Of a DNA stretch of 64,000 nt, positions 49,852 through 60,149 are shown in pieces. How positions within the stretch are numbered: position 1 is the stretch's first letter; the number at the start of each line of letters is the position of its first letter. The notes beneath the pieces are model-generated. The model worked only from the letters and a program-made list of their open reading frames with translations, had not been told where the DNA came from and did not search any database. The DNA is from Branchiostoma lanceolatum (Eukaryota; Chordata; Leptocardii; Amphioxiformes; Branchiostomatidae), in assembly GCF_035083965.1 (NCBI RefSeq), contig NC_089731.1, forward strand, positions 10,576,001 through 10,640,000. The letters are read 5' to 3'. The position numbers and the translations under genes are program-made.

Positions 49852-52800
49852 CTTCATGACCTTGACCTGTGTCACCAACAAAGGCCTCAGGGCGGACCTG
49901 AAAACCTATCATCTATCACAATCCCAAACGACCCTCACAAAATACTCGGTAACTCATTCCTTCACCAAGCCATCCATCTGTATAACATGTCAGCATGTTA
50001 ACGCCATTGCCATTCTTATCTATGTATATATGTATAAATTACTAGTAGTTAATTGTGTATATTTTTGTAATAGTCTTTGAAAACATTGACACAATTCAGA
50101 TGTATAACAGTGTAATTCTGCCGATTTGATTTTACAATTGAATCGAAATTGAAATAAGCTTTCCATCACAGACCTGGTGCTCTTTTAGGCACACGATTGA
50201 CAGCATACTGCCTAATTGCACTGGTAAAGTGTCCTAGCTGTTTATGGTCTTGAAGATAGATTTCATGTTCTGACAGTGCTCTTATCAATCAAGTAGGTGA
50301 GGGTCGAACATTACTTTTGTCAGACCTAAAGATGTGTAAACTTATTTTTTGCCTATACCTTCTGATGTTTGATCTGTCTTTAGTCCTCTCGATGGATTCC
50401 GTTTGCCTTCAATCCGTTGTTCTTCCTTTCCCTTGACGAGCCCGGATTTGCCATCAGAAGGCGTCTCTGTGCTTCCCCTGCTTCTAAGTTTGCTTTGGTC
50501 TCTTGCACTCGGACGTTGCCCCCTGTTGGGTCTCTTCCCACCAACGTCCATAGATCGCGAGCGACCTGCATATTCGACGAGAAAGAAAACATAATGCTAA
50601 TCTTTTATAAAAAGGTTTGACCATGAAAAAATACATGTTGGTACCAATCAACAAGAGGTCGCCTAATTGATTACCACATCAAAGTCATTAGGTATCTTTC
50701 TAGTATTATTTACCCTTCGTGTCAGTACATGTACCTGGTTCATTCTTTGTCGTCCTTTTTCCTTTAGCTGGCCTATCTCTTCTAGAGGGGTTACCGGGTT
50801 TCTCTGGACCTCTAGAGGGACTGCGGCGTCTTCTTGGACTTCTAGAGGGGCTGTGTTTTCTCCTAGGACTTCTAGAGGGGCTGCCAGGTTTCTTTTGGCC
50901 TCTAGAGGGGCTCCGAGGTTTTCTTGGATTTCGATTGTCTTGTGGTGGTTTCTTATTCCTGACATCCTGCTTTTCTGGATGTTTGCGCGACGGAAGGGCA
51001 ACTTTCTCACCAGATACTCCTTCATCTGCCGAGAAATACCATCATCATCATCTTATTCAACTCAACGTTAAATGATAGCATGTGAATGTTGTGTAGCTCT
51101 GCATCAGTATGGTATTGTAATTGAATTGAAAGAAAATCAAACCAATTATCTTTATAATTCTCTTATAAAGTCAGTTTCTTGTCATAAGCATATTGGGGTC
51201 ATTCTTAGCTTCAATATGTCTTGGCACCATCATATAGACAGTATTGTTTCTAAAAATTATTTAGTGCTTTAAAATTCAAGTTACTCCTCCATGTCATAGA
51301 AAAATTTACAAGTCTCTGTATACGCTCTTTATTAGAATATGCTGACATTGTCAGGCACGGGTGCACAATCGAGGAATCTTACCTTGTCGAAAGAATCCAG
51401 TATCACTGTTCCCTCGTTGTCTCCGGTGCGATAAATGGGTCATCATACTCTTTAACTTGCGAAGAGCTCGGCTGGGAGACTTTGTCCGACAGGCGACATG
51501 TTCATCGCCTTTTACTGTTTCATAACATTGTAAATGGATGTACACGTGAATATCTTTGATACTTTACTTCCGTACACAATTACTGAGACATGTTCGTACG
51601 AACTGAGAAACAGTATAAAATTGAGAACTAGAAAATGTTCTACTAATTATTTTGGAAAGTCTTTTGCTCCATATTCCTTAACTGGGTGGAACAATTAAAC
51701 TTGAATATTCGTACCCTTGTTTATGCAAAATTTCGAGCACATCCTTTTCAAATCTTTATGTCTCGCCAAATTCAGTCATTTCAACTGTGGTTCTCGTTTT
51801 TTCCAGAATTCTCATTTCACGACTTCGTATGGGCATCTGCAACTTGAACCATTAATTTCAACACCCTCTCTGACAACGTTAAACAGCTTCTAATTCTACG
51901 TGGTGTTTTTTTTTCTTCTGACTTCAACAGAAAAATCATGTTAGCCACCCAAGATTACATTACAGCAACTAATCGTTTTTAGATATGTGCCCTTTTTTGC
52001 TTTTCGTCCTCTGGGTGGGGAGTTTTGGACTCACGTTTCAACTAGGGTTCTGTTATGTACCTACATATGTATTCATTCACTTATTCGCACGTCTTGTCAA
52101 ATATTTTATTTTCCATAATGTACAAGTGACGGCAAGAATATAAGTTGAATACAACTTGAGTCCGCCGTCGCTTCGTCCATATCACTTCATTTGTATTAGT
52201 TGATGTTTTCTTTGAATATTCTCTGAATAAAAAATAAAATCGAGATTGGTACTAACAGCCATGTGGCTTTGACAGTCACCACGTCATCATTGGGACCATT
52301 TTCATTACTAAAAATCAATTTCTTATTTCAAAACATCTGGGGTAAGATGGCTCAAGCCGTAGATCGATGCAGGTCTAAGAGACCACCTTTCTGGAGAATT
52401 TTTTTCCACCTTTATTTAACCTTGAAAGTATACAATATACACTCATTCGGCCGAGGCCGAATATTTAAGATGTTATGATTAAAACGGATACCTTTTGGAT
52501 CGTGTCCCGGTCTTCTGTCTGTTTTCGGGATTCTTTCGTCCTCAAAGAAGTGTGAAACTATGTCTGCAGTGATTCTAACTTCAACACCACGAGGGCTCTT
52601 CGAATCTCTGTCACGTGATCTGACACTCTGGTGTTTTCTTGACTGATGAGTCGGGGCGGATGGTCTTCTTGAAACTTCCCCAGATGTGGCGAGGTCTTGG
52701 CAAGCGTTGGTAGCTTTTATTTCTACACAAAGCAACGTATTGATTCTAAATGGAGTGTAGTAGAACGATTAAAAGTATGACATTTGATGATATTTTGTAA

Positions 52801-55800
52801 AGATACACGTGAAGCTATTTGATGCTAGTACAAAGCTACGATATAATCGTAAAACTGGTCTCCAGCTTTGACATAGGTGAAATCATTCTATGTGTTTTAC
52901 TCCCTACATGTCAACGTGTCACATGTGCTATTTCAATGGCAGCTTATATGCACATACATAGAGAAACAATGATACAGAGAAGAAGGGGTTAGGTACTCAC
53001 TTCTATTAGGCCGTTTGCCATCGTCTTTTCTCTGGGTAGAAGGGAGCGCTGTAAAAGATTCAGGCTAGGTTTAGGTAGTACGTGGCAAGGGCACTTTTTT
53101 GATATCATCATCCGATTCTAGGGACATCATTTGAAGCCCAACCCGTTGAAGTATGTCCTGTATAAACTATATTCTTTATACTATCTTTATGTACTATTGT
53201 CAAGTTTATAGGGTTTTGTGAAGTATGTGATAAGGACACTTTTGTAACATGGCCACAAGTTCACAACATTATGCAGTACAATTTGATCTAAAAGACACTA
53301 TAGACGTTTCCAGTATGTTCATTCGATGAAAGGCGCTTTGGCCCTCTGAACATTCAACATTGATGACTTTCCCGGTAAACCGATAAACACCAACTTTAAA
53401 GATTGAATGGAAATGATAATAGTGACAACTAACATCAAAACTAGCTCCTCAGAGAAAACAACTCATCGTTCAGTGCCATCAATGTTGCTACTAACATAGA
53501 AAAATGTGATCCACTAACAGTCTATCGGCTTTGCGGCTTGGCCTTTTGGATCCCCAGCTTCTATGTGTTCATCATTGGCATCTTCAGGTAGAGTTTCTTC
53601 CATCCCTTCTCCAATGCTATCAAGCCCATCAGTCGTTCCATGGGACCTTAACGATCCTGTCATAGTGGGACACTGATGATTATCTTCACTTAAAATTTCC
53701 AGAAACAAATCATAAACTAATAACCAGACATAGTGTCTCTACCAATATTACTGAGACATCAGGAGTAATTTTTCTCGAGATGTAAAGAGGCAAATTGCAA
53801 ATATGTCTTAAGCTGTTAAGTTTTCTCTGCGTACCGTGATGGTCCTTTCCTTTGTAGTTGAGTAGATCTGGCATTGATCCTCCAAAATGGGATGAGTTGG
53901 ACATCGCGACATCGGGGGATTCTATATACGGACCGATATACAGGTGTTATCATCGGTAAAGCATATTTGTGTTGCAGACAGCACTTTCTAATCCTCGAAA
54001 AAGACCAATTAAATAGTCTTTATGATAAGATTATAATACCATGTTTACGCCATACGATGTCAAATCTGGAAACATGTTTAAACTTAGCGAATTCGCAGAT
54101 AATAATCATCAAAATAAATATCATACTTCAAAATGTGCAATTACAATAACTACTATTAGATTCAATATTCACAATTGAAATATCCAAATAAGTTTAATAG
54201 ATTAATAGATGAAATAAACGGTAAAGCTATCTGCCATGATCTACCTTTTTGGCCACCACTGGTATCGGAGTAGTGCCTTCCCCTGTCAATGGGCGTTTGT
54301 TCGGTATGACAATTGTTAAGCCAGTTTTGAACAACACTTTTCTGTATCCTTTTCTCCTCATTCAAAATCAGTTTAGAGTTCCAATACGCCACACGTTCAT
54401 TCTGAACGCTCCGTCTTCTCATGATAGCTTCCGCCCGAGTGACGCCTGAACAAATGATGTATCTGTTATTGTTGAGGTACAAAGATGATCTAATATCTCT
54501 TCGATATATTCAACTTGATTCAGTTTGTTAGCGGTAGTGTTGACACACTGTTGATCTACTGTAAGTAATAAGCCTCACGAAATGTAAAAATACAAGTTCT
54601 TCAATCCTACTTTTATTGAGCAATACTGTACCTACCTTGGCCATATGGCATGATTTTGTCTGCACTCGGTCTTTGTTGTCCTAACTGGAAAGATTGCGAC
54701 CTCGCAGAAATCCGTGATTCTTTGTCAAGGTCAATAACATCAAACGTCAATAAAGGCAATAGACAGAAGATCGCTGCTCTAATCACATTACGTCTATTGC
54801 GTCAGGTCTTATTCCATTCATATGTGCACGGATTCCATCATCAATTCATATATAAATGTTTATGATTGTTAGAAACGTTTATAAACTCAACTTAAACACG
54901 TCTTCATGCCTAGGGAGATACAGACAGATTCCTGATAGATATGTTATCTTATTGACGTGCGCTGTACTTAAGCCGGCGTCACAATTCATGCGAGCATCGG
55001 CCGATTTTGTAGATCGCCCGAAGCTCGCCGAATTTCAAAATCGCCCGAGCGTCGACCGTATTTTCCAATGAAAGTCTCGGGCGACGTCCGTCGAACACTA
55101 AAAACTAAAAATCCCCCATGAGATTGTACCATCTCTTGGACATGGACGAAGTCAGTATCAACTAACCTGGAAAAAGGCTAATATTTGGATCAACTTTTAT
55201 TTCTAAAAATCGCCCGAAGCCCGCGTAATCGACAGGACGTCGGCCGTACTTCGGCCGAAAATGCACATTTAAAGCTCGCCAAGACGTCGGCCGAGCTGAA
55301 TTTCTTATTTGTGACGGGGGCTTTACGGTGTCTTTGCCCAGCATTGCTATTTACATCTTGCATTGATCCACCAAACGGTGAAGTTGGAGAGACGGAGGGA
55401 CTTCTGACTCCTGTTGAAAGTGCGAGGTAGTCAATGTGTTCTCCTCTGCCTTTGAAAGATACAACTTGATTGTCAACGGTAGTATGTGCACACTGTCGAG
55501 TCTAACGTAATGAAAGCGAAAAGTTCTTCATTCCTGGCTGTATTGAGTTCTACTGTGCCTTGGTTCCGTGGAGTGATACTATATGCACTCGTTCTTATAT
55601 ATATATAAGCTGTATATTCATAGATGCTTCTGTTGATGAGCTAAAAATAAAGATGCCTGTCAATCATTTCATCTCATTAAGGGCGTGTGCTGTACTTACG
55701 CTGTCTTTGTCGATGTCCATCAGTGTTGTTTACATCTGGCATTGATCCACTAAACTGTGACATTGGAGAGATGGCGGGACTTCTCACTCCTGTTGAAAAG

Positions 55801-57146
55801 CCAATAATTCATTACCGTGACATAGGTGGAATCGTTTGATTACCAACTAAACAGTGCATGTAAGGTTGTATTTCCATATGTACACGTGTACACGTAATTT
55901 TCTGATAAGATCGGTCATTCAAAAGTGCTTCAGGGTAAATCCCTGCAAGGATATTTTTTTACTTTATCAGGCTTAATGTTATCTTTATGCAACAACACAA
56001 ACGTATATCGTGGCTGTTACCTGAGTCTGTGCTGCCGCTTTTGACTTCATCGACAGGTTGGGCGGCGTGGCTATTTTCCAGCCAGTCTCGAACGTGGTCG
56101 ATTCCCACCCTTGTCTCGTTATGTTTCCTACTCAAATGCCGAAGACGGTGAGTCTGAACGGCCAATCGTTTCTTCAAATACCCAGTCCGTGATTCAACTG
56201 AAACAAAATATGCTTTAAATGGAAGAGCATTATTAAGAGCCAATACCTAGTAAGGTAGCCAACGATCTGGCTAGCCACATACATTTTTTATCCCATTTTC
56301 GTATCCGATCTTGTTTTGGTAATGGCCACAGCAAACAAGGGAAGCATTCTCTCTCGTCATATGGAATTTATTACCTAGAACAATTTTAAGAAACCTTAAT
56401 TTACAGACTAGTTGTCACGATAACAACCGAATCTGTACTGCCGCCTCACCTGAATTTGGGTCACGGTCCTTCTCGTTGAAGTTTGATGAAGGAGACCACT
56501 GGTCGGTGTCGAGGGTTTCTAGATCACCATTGTAGGCATCTCCGTTGGTGGAATGGCCCAGCATGTTATTTAAAAGTTCCACTGATGTCGATAGCTTTCT
56601 CAGGGCCGTCTGGATTTTGGGTTGGTGTTTAACGTCCGGTAGTGTTATTGGATGTGATGGTGTGATACTGGTCGGGGGAGGTCCATTCGGATCGCCAACA
56701 GTTGCACCAAGTGCCTGTGATGGCGGGGTAAGGTCTGTTCGTGGTGTTCCCAGAGCAGCTCGTAGTGTAGAGATCTCTTGCTGCAACCGGTTTACCTCAT
56801 ATTGATGTAAGAGTTTATCCCGTTCTGCCTGCATCCTAGCGATCACATCTTCTGAAACGGTGTGAGGAGGGGAGCTTCCCTCGGGAACAGCTTCGGGAGG
56901 AGAGGTGACATCTGACGTATCCACTGGTTGCTCCCGAGAATTCGCTGCTGTCGTGGGTTCTTGTCGCCGCCATTTGCATTCGGGACCAAACCCGCTCCCT
57001 GCTTCTACATGGTCTTTCACGGGTCTACCACACGCAGTGCACATCTCAGTGGCTGTAGTCTTCTCTAGCCCCGTTGAATCGTCCTTGTCTGAAGAATGGC
57101 TTTCATCTTCCACTGTGACCACTATGATGTGTGCATGCCCAGACAT
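45727..57146 (-). CDS. Gene C: modular phase 1-1 exon gene, paralog of A and B with a different 3' end
   Basis: Modelled coding exons, 5' to 3': 57146-56450, 56197-56021, 55789-55700, 55410-55327, 54719-54636, 54445-54245, 53921-53835, 53656-53519, 53048-53001, 52722-52492, 51025-50735, 50565-50359, 49707-49537, 49375-49235, 48843-48688, 48448-48308, 47918-47763, 47557-47375, 47266-47135, 46952-46887, 46637-46335, 46125-46015, 45815-45727. Total 1328 codons, all junctions phase 1. Exon 1 has C36, C39, H46 and C57 (MCTACGRPVKDH) and a coiled coil near residues 97-133. Exon 11 is RS-rich. Exon 21 is long, with KENMDWFSPRSWWSSIEDLL. The terminal exon encodes GSSMPDLSWFSNMPGKKKKK and a short basic end, instead of the DFFND tail of A and B. 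No signal peptide. Function unknown. Confidence 0.78.
47763..49375 (-). repeat. Duplicated two-exon unit in gene C
   Basis: Exons 49375-49235 and 48448-48308 encode almost the same peptide (FKGSF.NL.GGDEQ.EKNPT, ending SSHGKASDDS). Exons 48843-48688 and 47918-47763 pair likewise (NAPPM, LGSFKAGED, RRRGS). The unit of about 930 bp includes the introns, with shared TTCTGGAATCTATCTAT tracts. Gene B has the first exon only (33598-33470). Confidence 0.82.
49778..49850. repeat. (TA)n microsatellite
   Basis: Two TA runs are separated by CTGCTACTACA, in the intron after gene C exon 12. The matching intron in gene B (about 34240-34310) lacks it. Confidence 0.95.
51120..52245 (+). mobile_element. LINE 3' relic inserted in a gene C intron
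   Basis: Broken plus-strand frames encode the end of a non-LTR reverse transcriptase: SCHKHIGVILSFNMSWHHHI, LEYADIV, then CEELGWETLSDRRHVHRLLL. The remainder is 3' UTR-like and ends GAATAAAAAATAAAAT. It is antisense to gene C, between exons 52722-52492 and 51025-50735. Gene B's matching intron lacks it, so the insertion came after the B and C duplication. Confidence 0.75.
53102..53155 (-). pseudogene. Fossil exon start in a gene C intron
   Basis: Repeats the acceptor and first 30 bp or so of exon 49707-49537 (ATACAG then ACTTCAACGGGTTGGGCTTC) but shifts frame soon after and has no donor. It lies out of order, between exons 53656-53519 and 53048-53001. Confidence 0.65.
54971..55322. mobile_element. 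352-bp element with TTA target duplication inside a splice donor
   Basis: Ends are AGCCGGCGTCACAA on the left and TTGTGACGGGGGCT on the right, which are inverted repeats with two mismatches. TTA flanks it at 54968-54970 and 55323-55325. The interior has GGCCGA- and CGCCCGA-rich tracts in both orientations and no coding frame. Without it the site reads GTACTTACGGTGTCTTTG, the same as the donor region of sibling exons. The insertion changes the donor of gene C exon 55410-55327 from GTAAGT to GTAAAG. Confidence 0.85.
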
Positions 57147-57249
57147 AGTTATAGGGTCACGACTAACATGTCCAAACAGCTAGTCATCTGAGTCTGAAAG
57201 GTTTGTCTTTGACGACCTGAATAAGATAAAAAGCGTTCTCGTTATTGTT

Positions 57250-58411
57250 GCCTTCGCCGTAGGCAGAAGGGCGTATTTTGGGTCGGAATTTGTGGAGTGA
57301 TGGTGTTGGCGATATAACTCTTTATGCCATGAATGAATGTTGGTGATTTTTGGTAGGTAAGTTTTTGTCGCGGAGACGAAGGTCAACTTTGAAGATGGGT
57401 CTTTTCGGGGGTTCCTTTGGTGCTGCAGTGGACCATTTTTTGTTTGTCGGTTAATTTGTTGGTGGCATAACTCGAGCGAAATTAAATGGATCGAGATGAA
57501 ATTTAATGGTTTATCGGGGGTTGGGCTTTGGATCTGATTTTTGAGTGGTAGATAGATCTTTGGACAGAGAGTAAGTGGTGTGGGTTTGGGCCTCCTAGCG
57601 GCTCTTTTCGAACTGCAGGAGCAGGTTTTGCGTCTGACTTTGAAAGGGAATAACTCAAGAAGGGCTTGATGGATGGTAATGATTTTTGGTAGGTAGATAG
57701 CTTGAGTGACGATGTACATGATTAGACACTTCTTATGCAAATCAGTATCTAATTTGCATAATTAATGAGGAAAGTTTATACATCCGCCAAATTCCATGAT
57801 AGGACTCTCAAACATGTGACATATGTAACAGAGGAAGAGAGAAATATTAATTGATATGAACTATGCAAATGAAGACCTCATTTGCATAATTAATGAGAAA
57901 ACACCATAACATGATGGCCTTGATGGATGGTCATGATTTTTGGTATGTGGATAGCTTGTGTGATGCTTAGTATGATTGGACGATAATTATGCAAATCAGA
58001 TTCTAATTTGCATAATTAATGAGGCAACTTTAAAAATCCGCTTTGTTCCATGATATGACAATTCAAATTGTAACTGAGGAAGAGAGGACTGTTGATAGAT
58101 AGAAAATATGCAAATGTGGTCCTTATTTGCATACTTAATGAGTAACTTCTATTATTCCACACTGGCAAAAGACGGCAATTTCATACATTTAATCCTTTTT
58201 TGTGGCATCGGGACGTTATGTGAATGTGAACATTATGCTAATAAGGGCCTCATTTGCATAATTGATGATAAATTTGTTAAGCTCATACTTTGGACATGTT
58301 ATATTTTAAGACAATCAACTGGTATGATTTATGATTGATGAGAAACACTCCTAATACGTCAGTCATAAAGGTTAAAATCATTTGGCGAAGGTATGAGGTC
58401 GTGGAACTCTA
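57250..58411 (+). mobile_element. Non-autonomous element with inverted octamer pairs, copy 2
   Basis: Begins GCCTTCGCCGTAGGCAGAAG and ends CATTTGGCGAAGGTATGAGG then TCGTGGAACTCTAG. The second half has repeats of about 120 bp with ATGCAAAT facing ATTTGCAT (near 57735, 57863, 57989, 58107). It lies about 100 bp upstream of gene C exon 1, so it could overlap that gene's promoter or 5' UTR. Confidence 0.65.
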
Positions 58412-59107
58412 GTTCTTGCCTATTTCAAGTTGAGGAAATTGCTCGATAAAAGAAAAGCAGGAGTTTGCATTATCTTCAAACATTCTTACAGTGAAGAAAA
58501 GATTAAGGTTTCATCAAGTTGACGATTCCTTAAAAAAAGTTAAAAAGGAAGAGTTTATTGATCACGATATCTTTATGTTTGCGATGAAAAACAAGAGTTC
58601 GCTGTTCAATGTCGCGACATGTCTAGAAATGTGCATGGCCTATGGACCACTAAACCTCCCAGACCCTCTTCTCAAGATATTGGCCTCCCCGTCATAACAG
58701 CAGCACGTTCAACGTTTTCACATCTGTTTGAAAACAATGGTGTAGTGATGCAATTATTGTACGACAGCTAATAGAGAATATAAAGTATCCAAAGCCAGCC
58801 TGTAGTTATCTAGATTCTAATCTTGACTGAGCGGTAAGACCAAGGAGCTCCTTGGTAAGACCCAGTGGTCTGATTGACGTCACAAGATAAGATAATATTC
58901 CATCTGATAAGTTGACCTCCATTGTGAAAATCAAATCTTTTGGGGAAGGGAAAAGGGAATGTCCCTGTGGAATGCAATTACTAGCGTTTTGAAGGCCAAG
59001 GGATTTCAAAGTAAGCAAAAGGAAAAACAATCTAATCTAGCACCTCGGGTATCTTTTAACATCGCGAACAGCATTAAGAACACAGCAAACTCAAGCTCAA
59101 AATAAGT

Positions 59108-59262
59108 GCGTCTGCTAAAATGTGTTGTTTTCGTGATGTTTTCGATTGTTTACGGCTGTTTATGAGTTGTTTTCGGTTGTTTTCGAGTTGTTTACGGTTG
59201 TTTTTTGTTGTTTTCGGTTGTTTTCGGTTGTTTTCGGTTGTTTTCGGTTGTTTTCGGTATTT
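59108..59262. repeat. TTGTTTTCGG minisatellite
   Basis: About thirteen copies of a 10-bp unit, becoming nearly perfect toward the right. It abuts the inverted-repeat element that starts at 59272. Confidence 0.9.
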
Positions 59263-59271
59263 CGAAACTAT

Positions 59272-60149
59272 AAAGCCCCGGTTATACATAGCCGAACATG
59301 GCCCCCCGACTCTCTCCGACTATGGTTAGAGTGATTCGGGAGCTAGGTCGGCTGGCGTTCGGCTGAGTCAGCTTGCGTTCGGCTGCGCCAGCCGAATGTT
59401 TTGAAAATTTCAAAACATTCGGCTCTGGACGGAGGGTCTGGAATGGGTTGGCTGGTGTTCGGCTGGTGTTCGACACGGTCGGCTAGTGTTCGGCTAGTGT
59501 TCGGCTTGTGTTCGGCTGGTGTTCGGGAGTACGTCAGCAGTAAAATTTAAATCTTAACCACGCTATAACCACTGCTGACTTACACCAAACTAGTTTCCAA
59601 CCTACCAATAACTCACCCCTAGGCCGTAGATAAATCTCTGCTAACTCATTCCAATCTAAACTGACTACTACCAGAACGTGGGCGAATCATCCCCGACCTT
59701 CACACGACCAAAAACAGAGAAGAAAGCTAAAAGTCTTATTTAAACTAACCTTGATCCGAATTCGATGTCTTGGTAATGTTAACAACATAGAAGAGTGGAT
59801 TATTTTGATTAAAAATGAAAATGAACCCTCTTCTGAAAGTCGCTGAATATATCAATTTCAATTCGTGAGAGGGTTAGCAACTGGTTGGGAATTAGGCAGG
59901 AGAGATTCGGCTAGAAGTCGGGATGGTTGGGTGTAGGTTAGGAAGCATTTGGGGCTTGGTTGGGGGTAAACCGTGTATTGGTTAGGAGATGGTTGGGACA
60001 TGTTCGGCGCATGTTCGGGGCAGATTCGGCGCATGTTCGGCGCCAAATATAGGCGTGGCCTAATTATGGTCAGACTGCTCCCGAACTACCGCCGACCCGA
60101 GTCGGCTAGCGTTCGGGAGCCATGTTCGGCTATGTGTAACCTGGGCTTT
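59272..60149. mobile_element. TAAAGCCC element with terminal inverted repeats, complete copy
   Basis: Starts TAAAGCCCCGGTTATACATA then GCCGAACATGG, and ends CCATGTTCGGC then TATGTGTAACCTGGGCTTTA. The interior is rich in TTCGGCTGGTGTTCGGCT-type direct repeats on both sides. No transposase frame and no clear target duplication. After 60149 the sequence resumes homology to the gene B flank, which marks the right edge. Confidence 0.7.

Noticed and set aside
57180-57740. 186-codon minus-strand frame upstream of gene C
   Set aside because: It falls inside the octamer-pair element, shows no domain and ends in element repeats.
58491-58697. 68-codon plus-strand frame with a Lys-rich start
   Set aside because: An acceptor-like site precedes it, but there is no domain, no partner exon and no homologous copy in the window.
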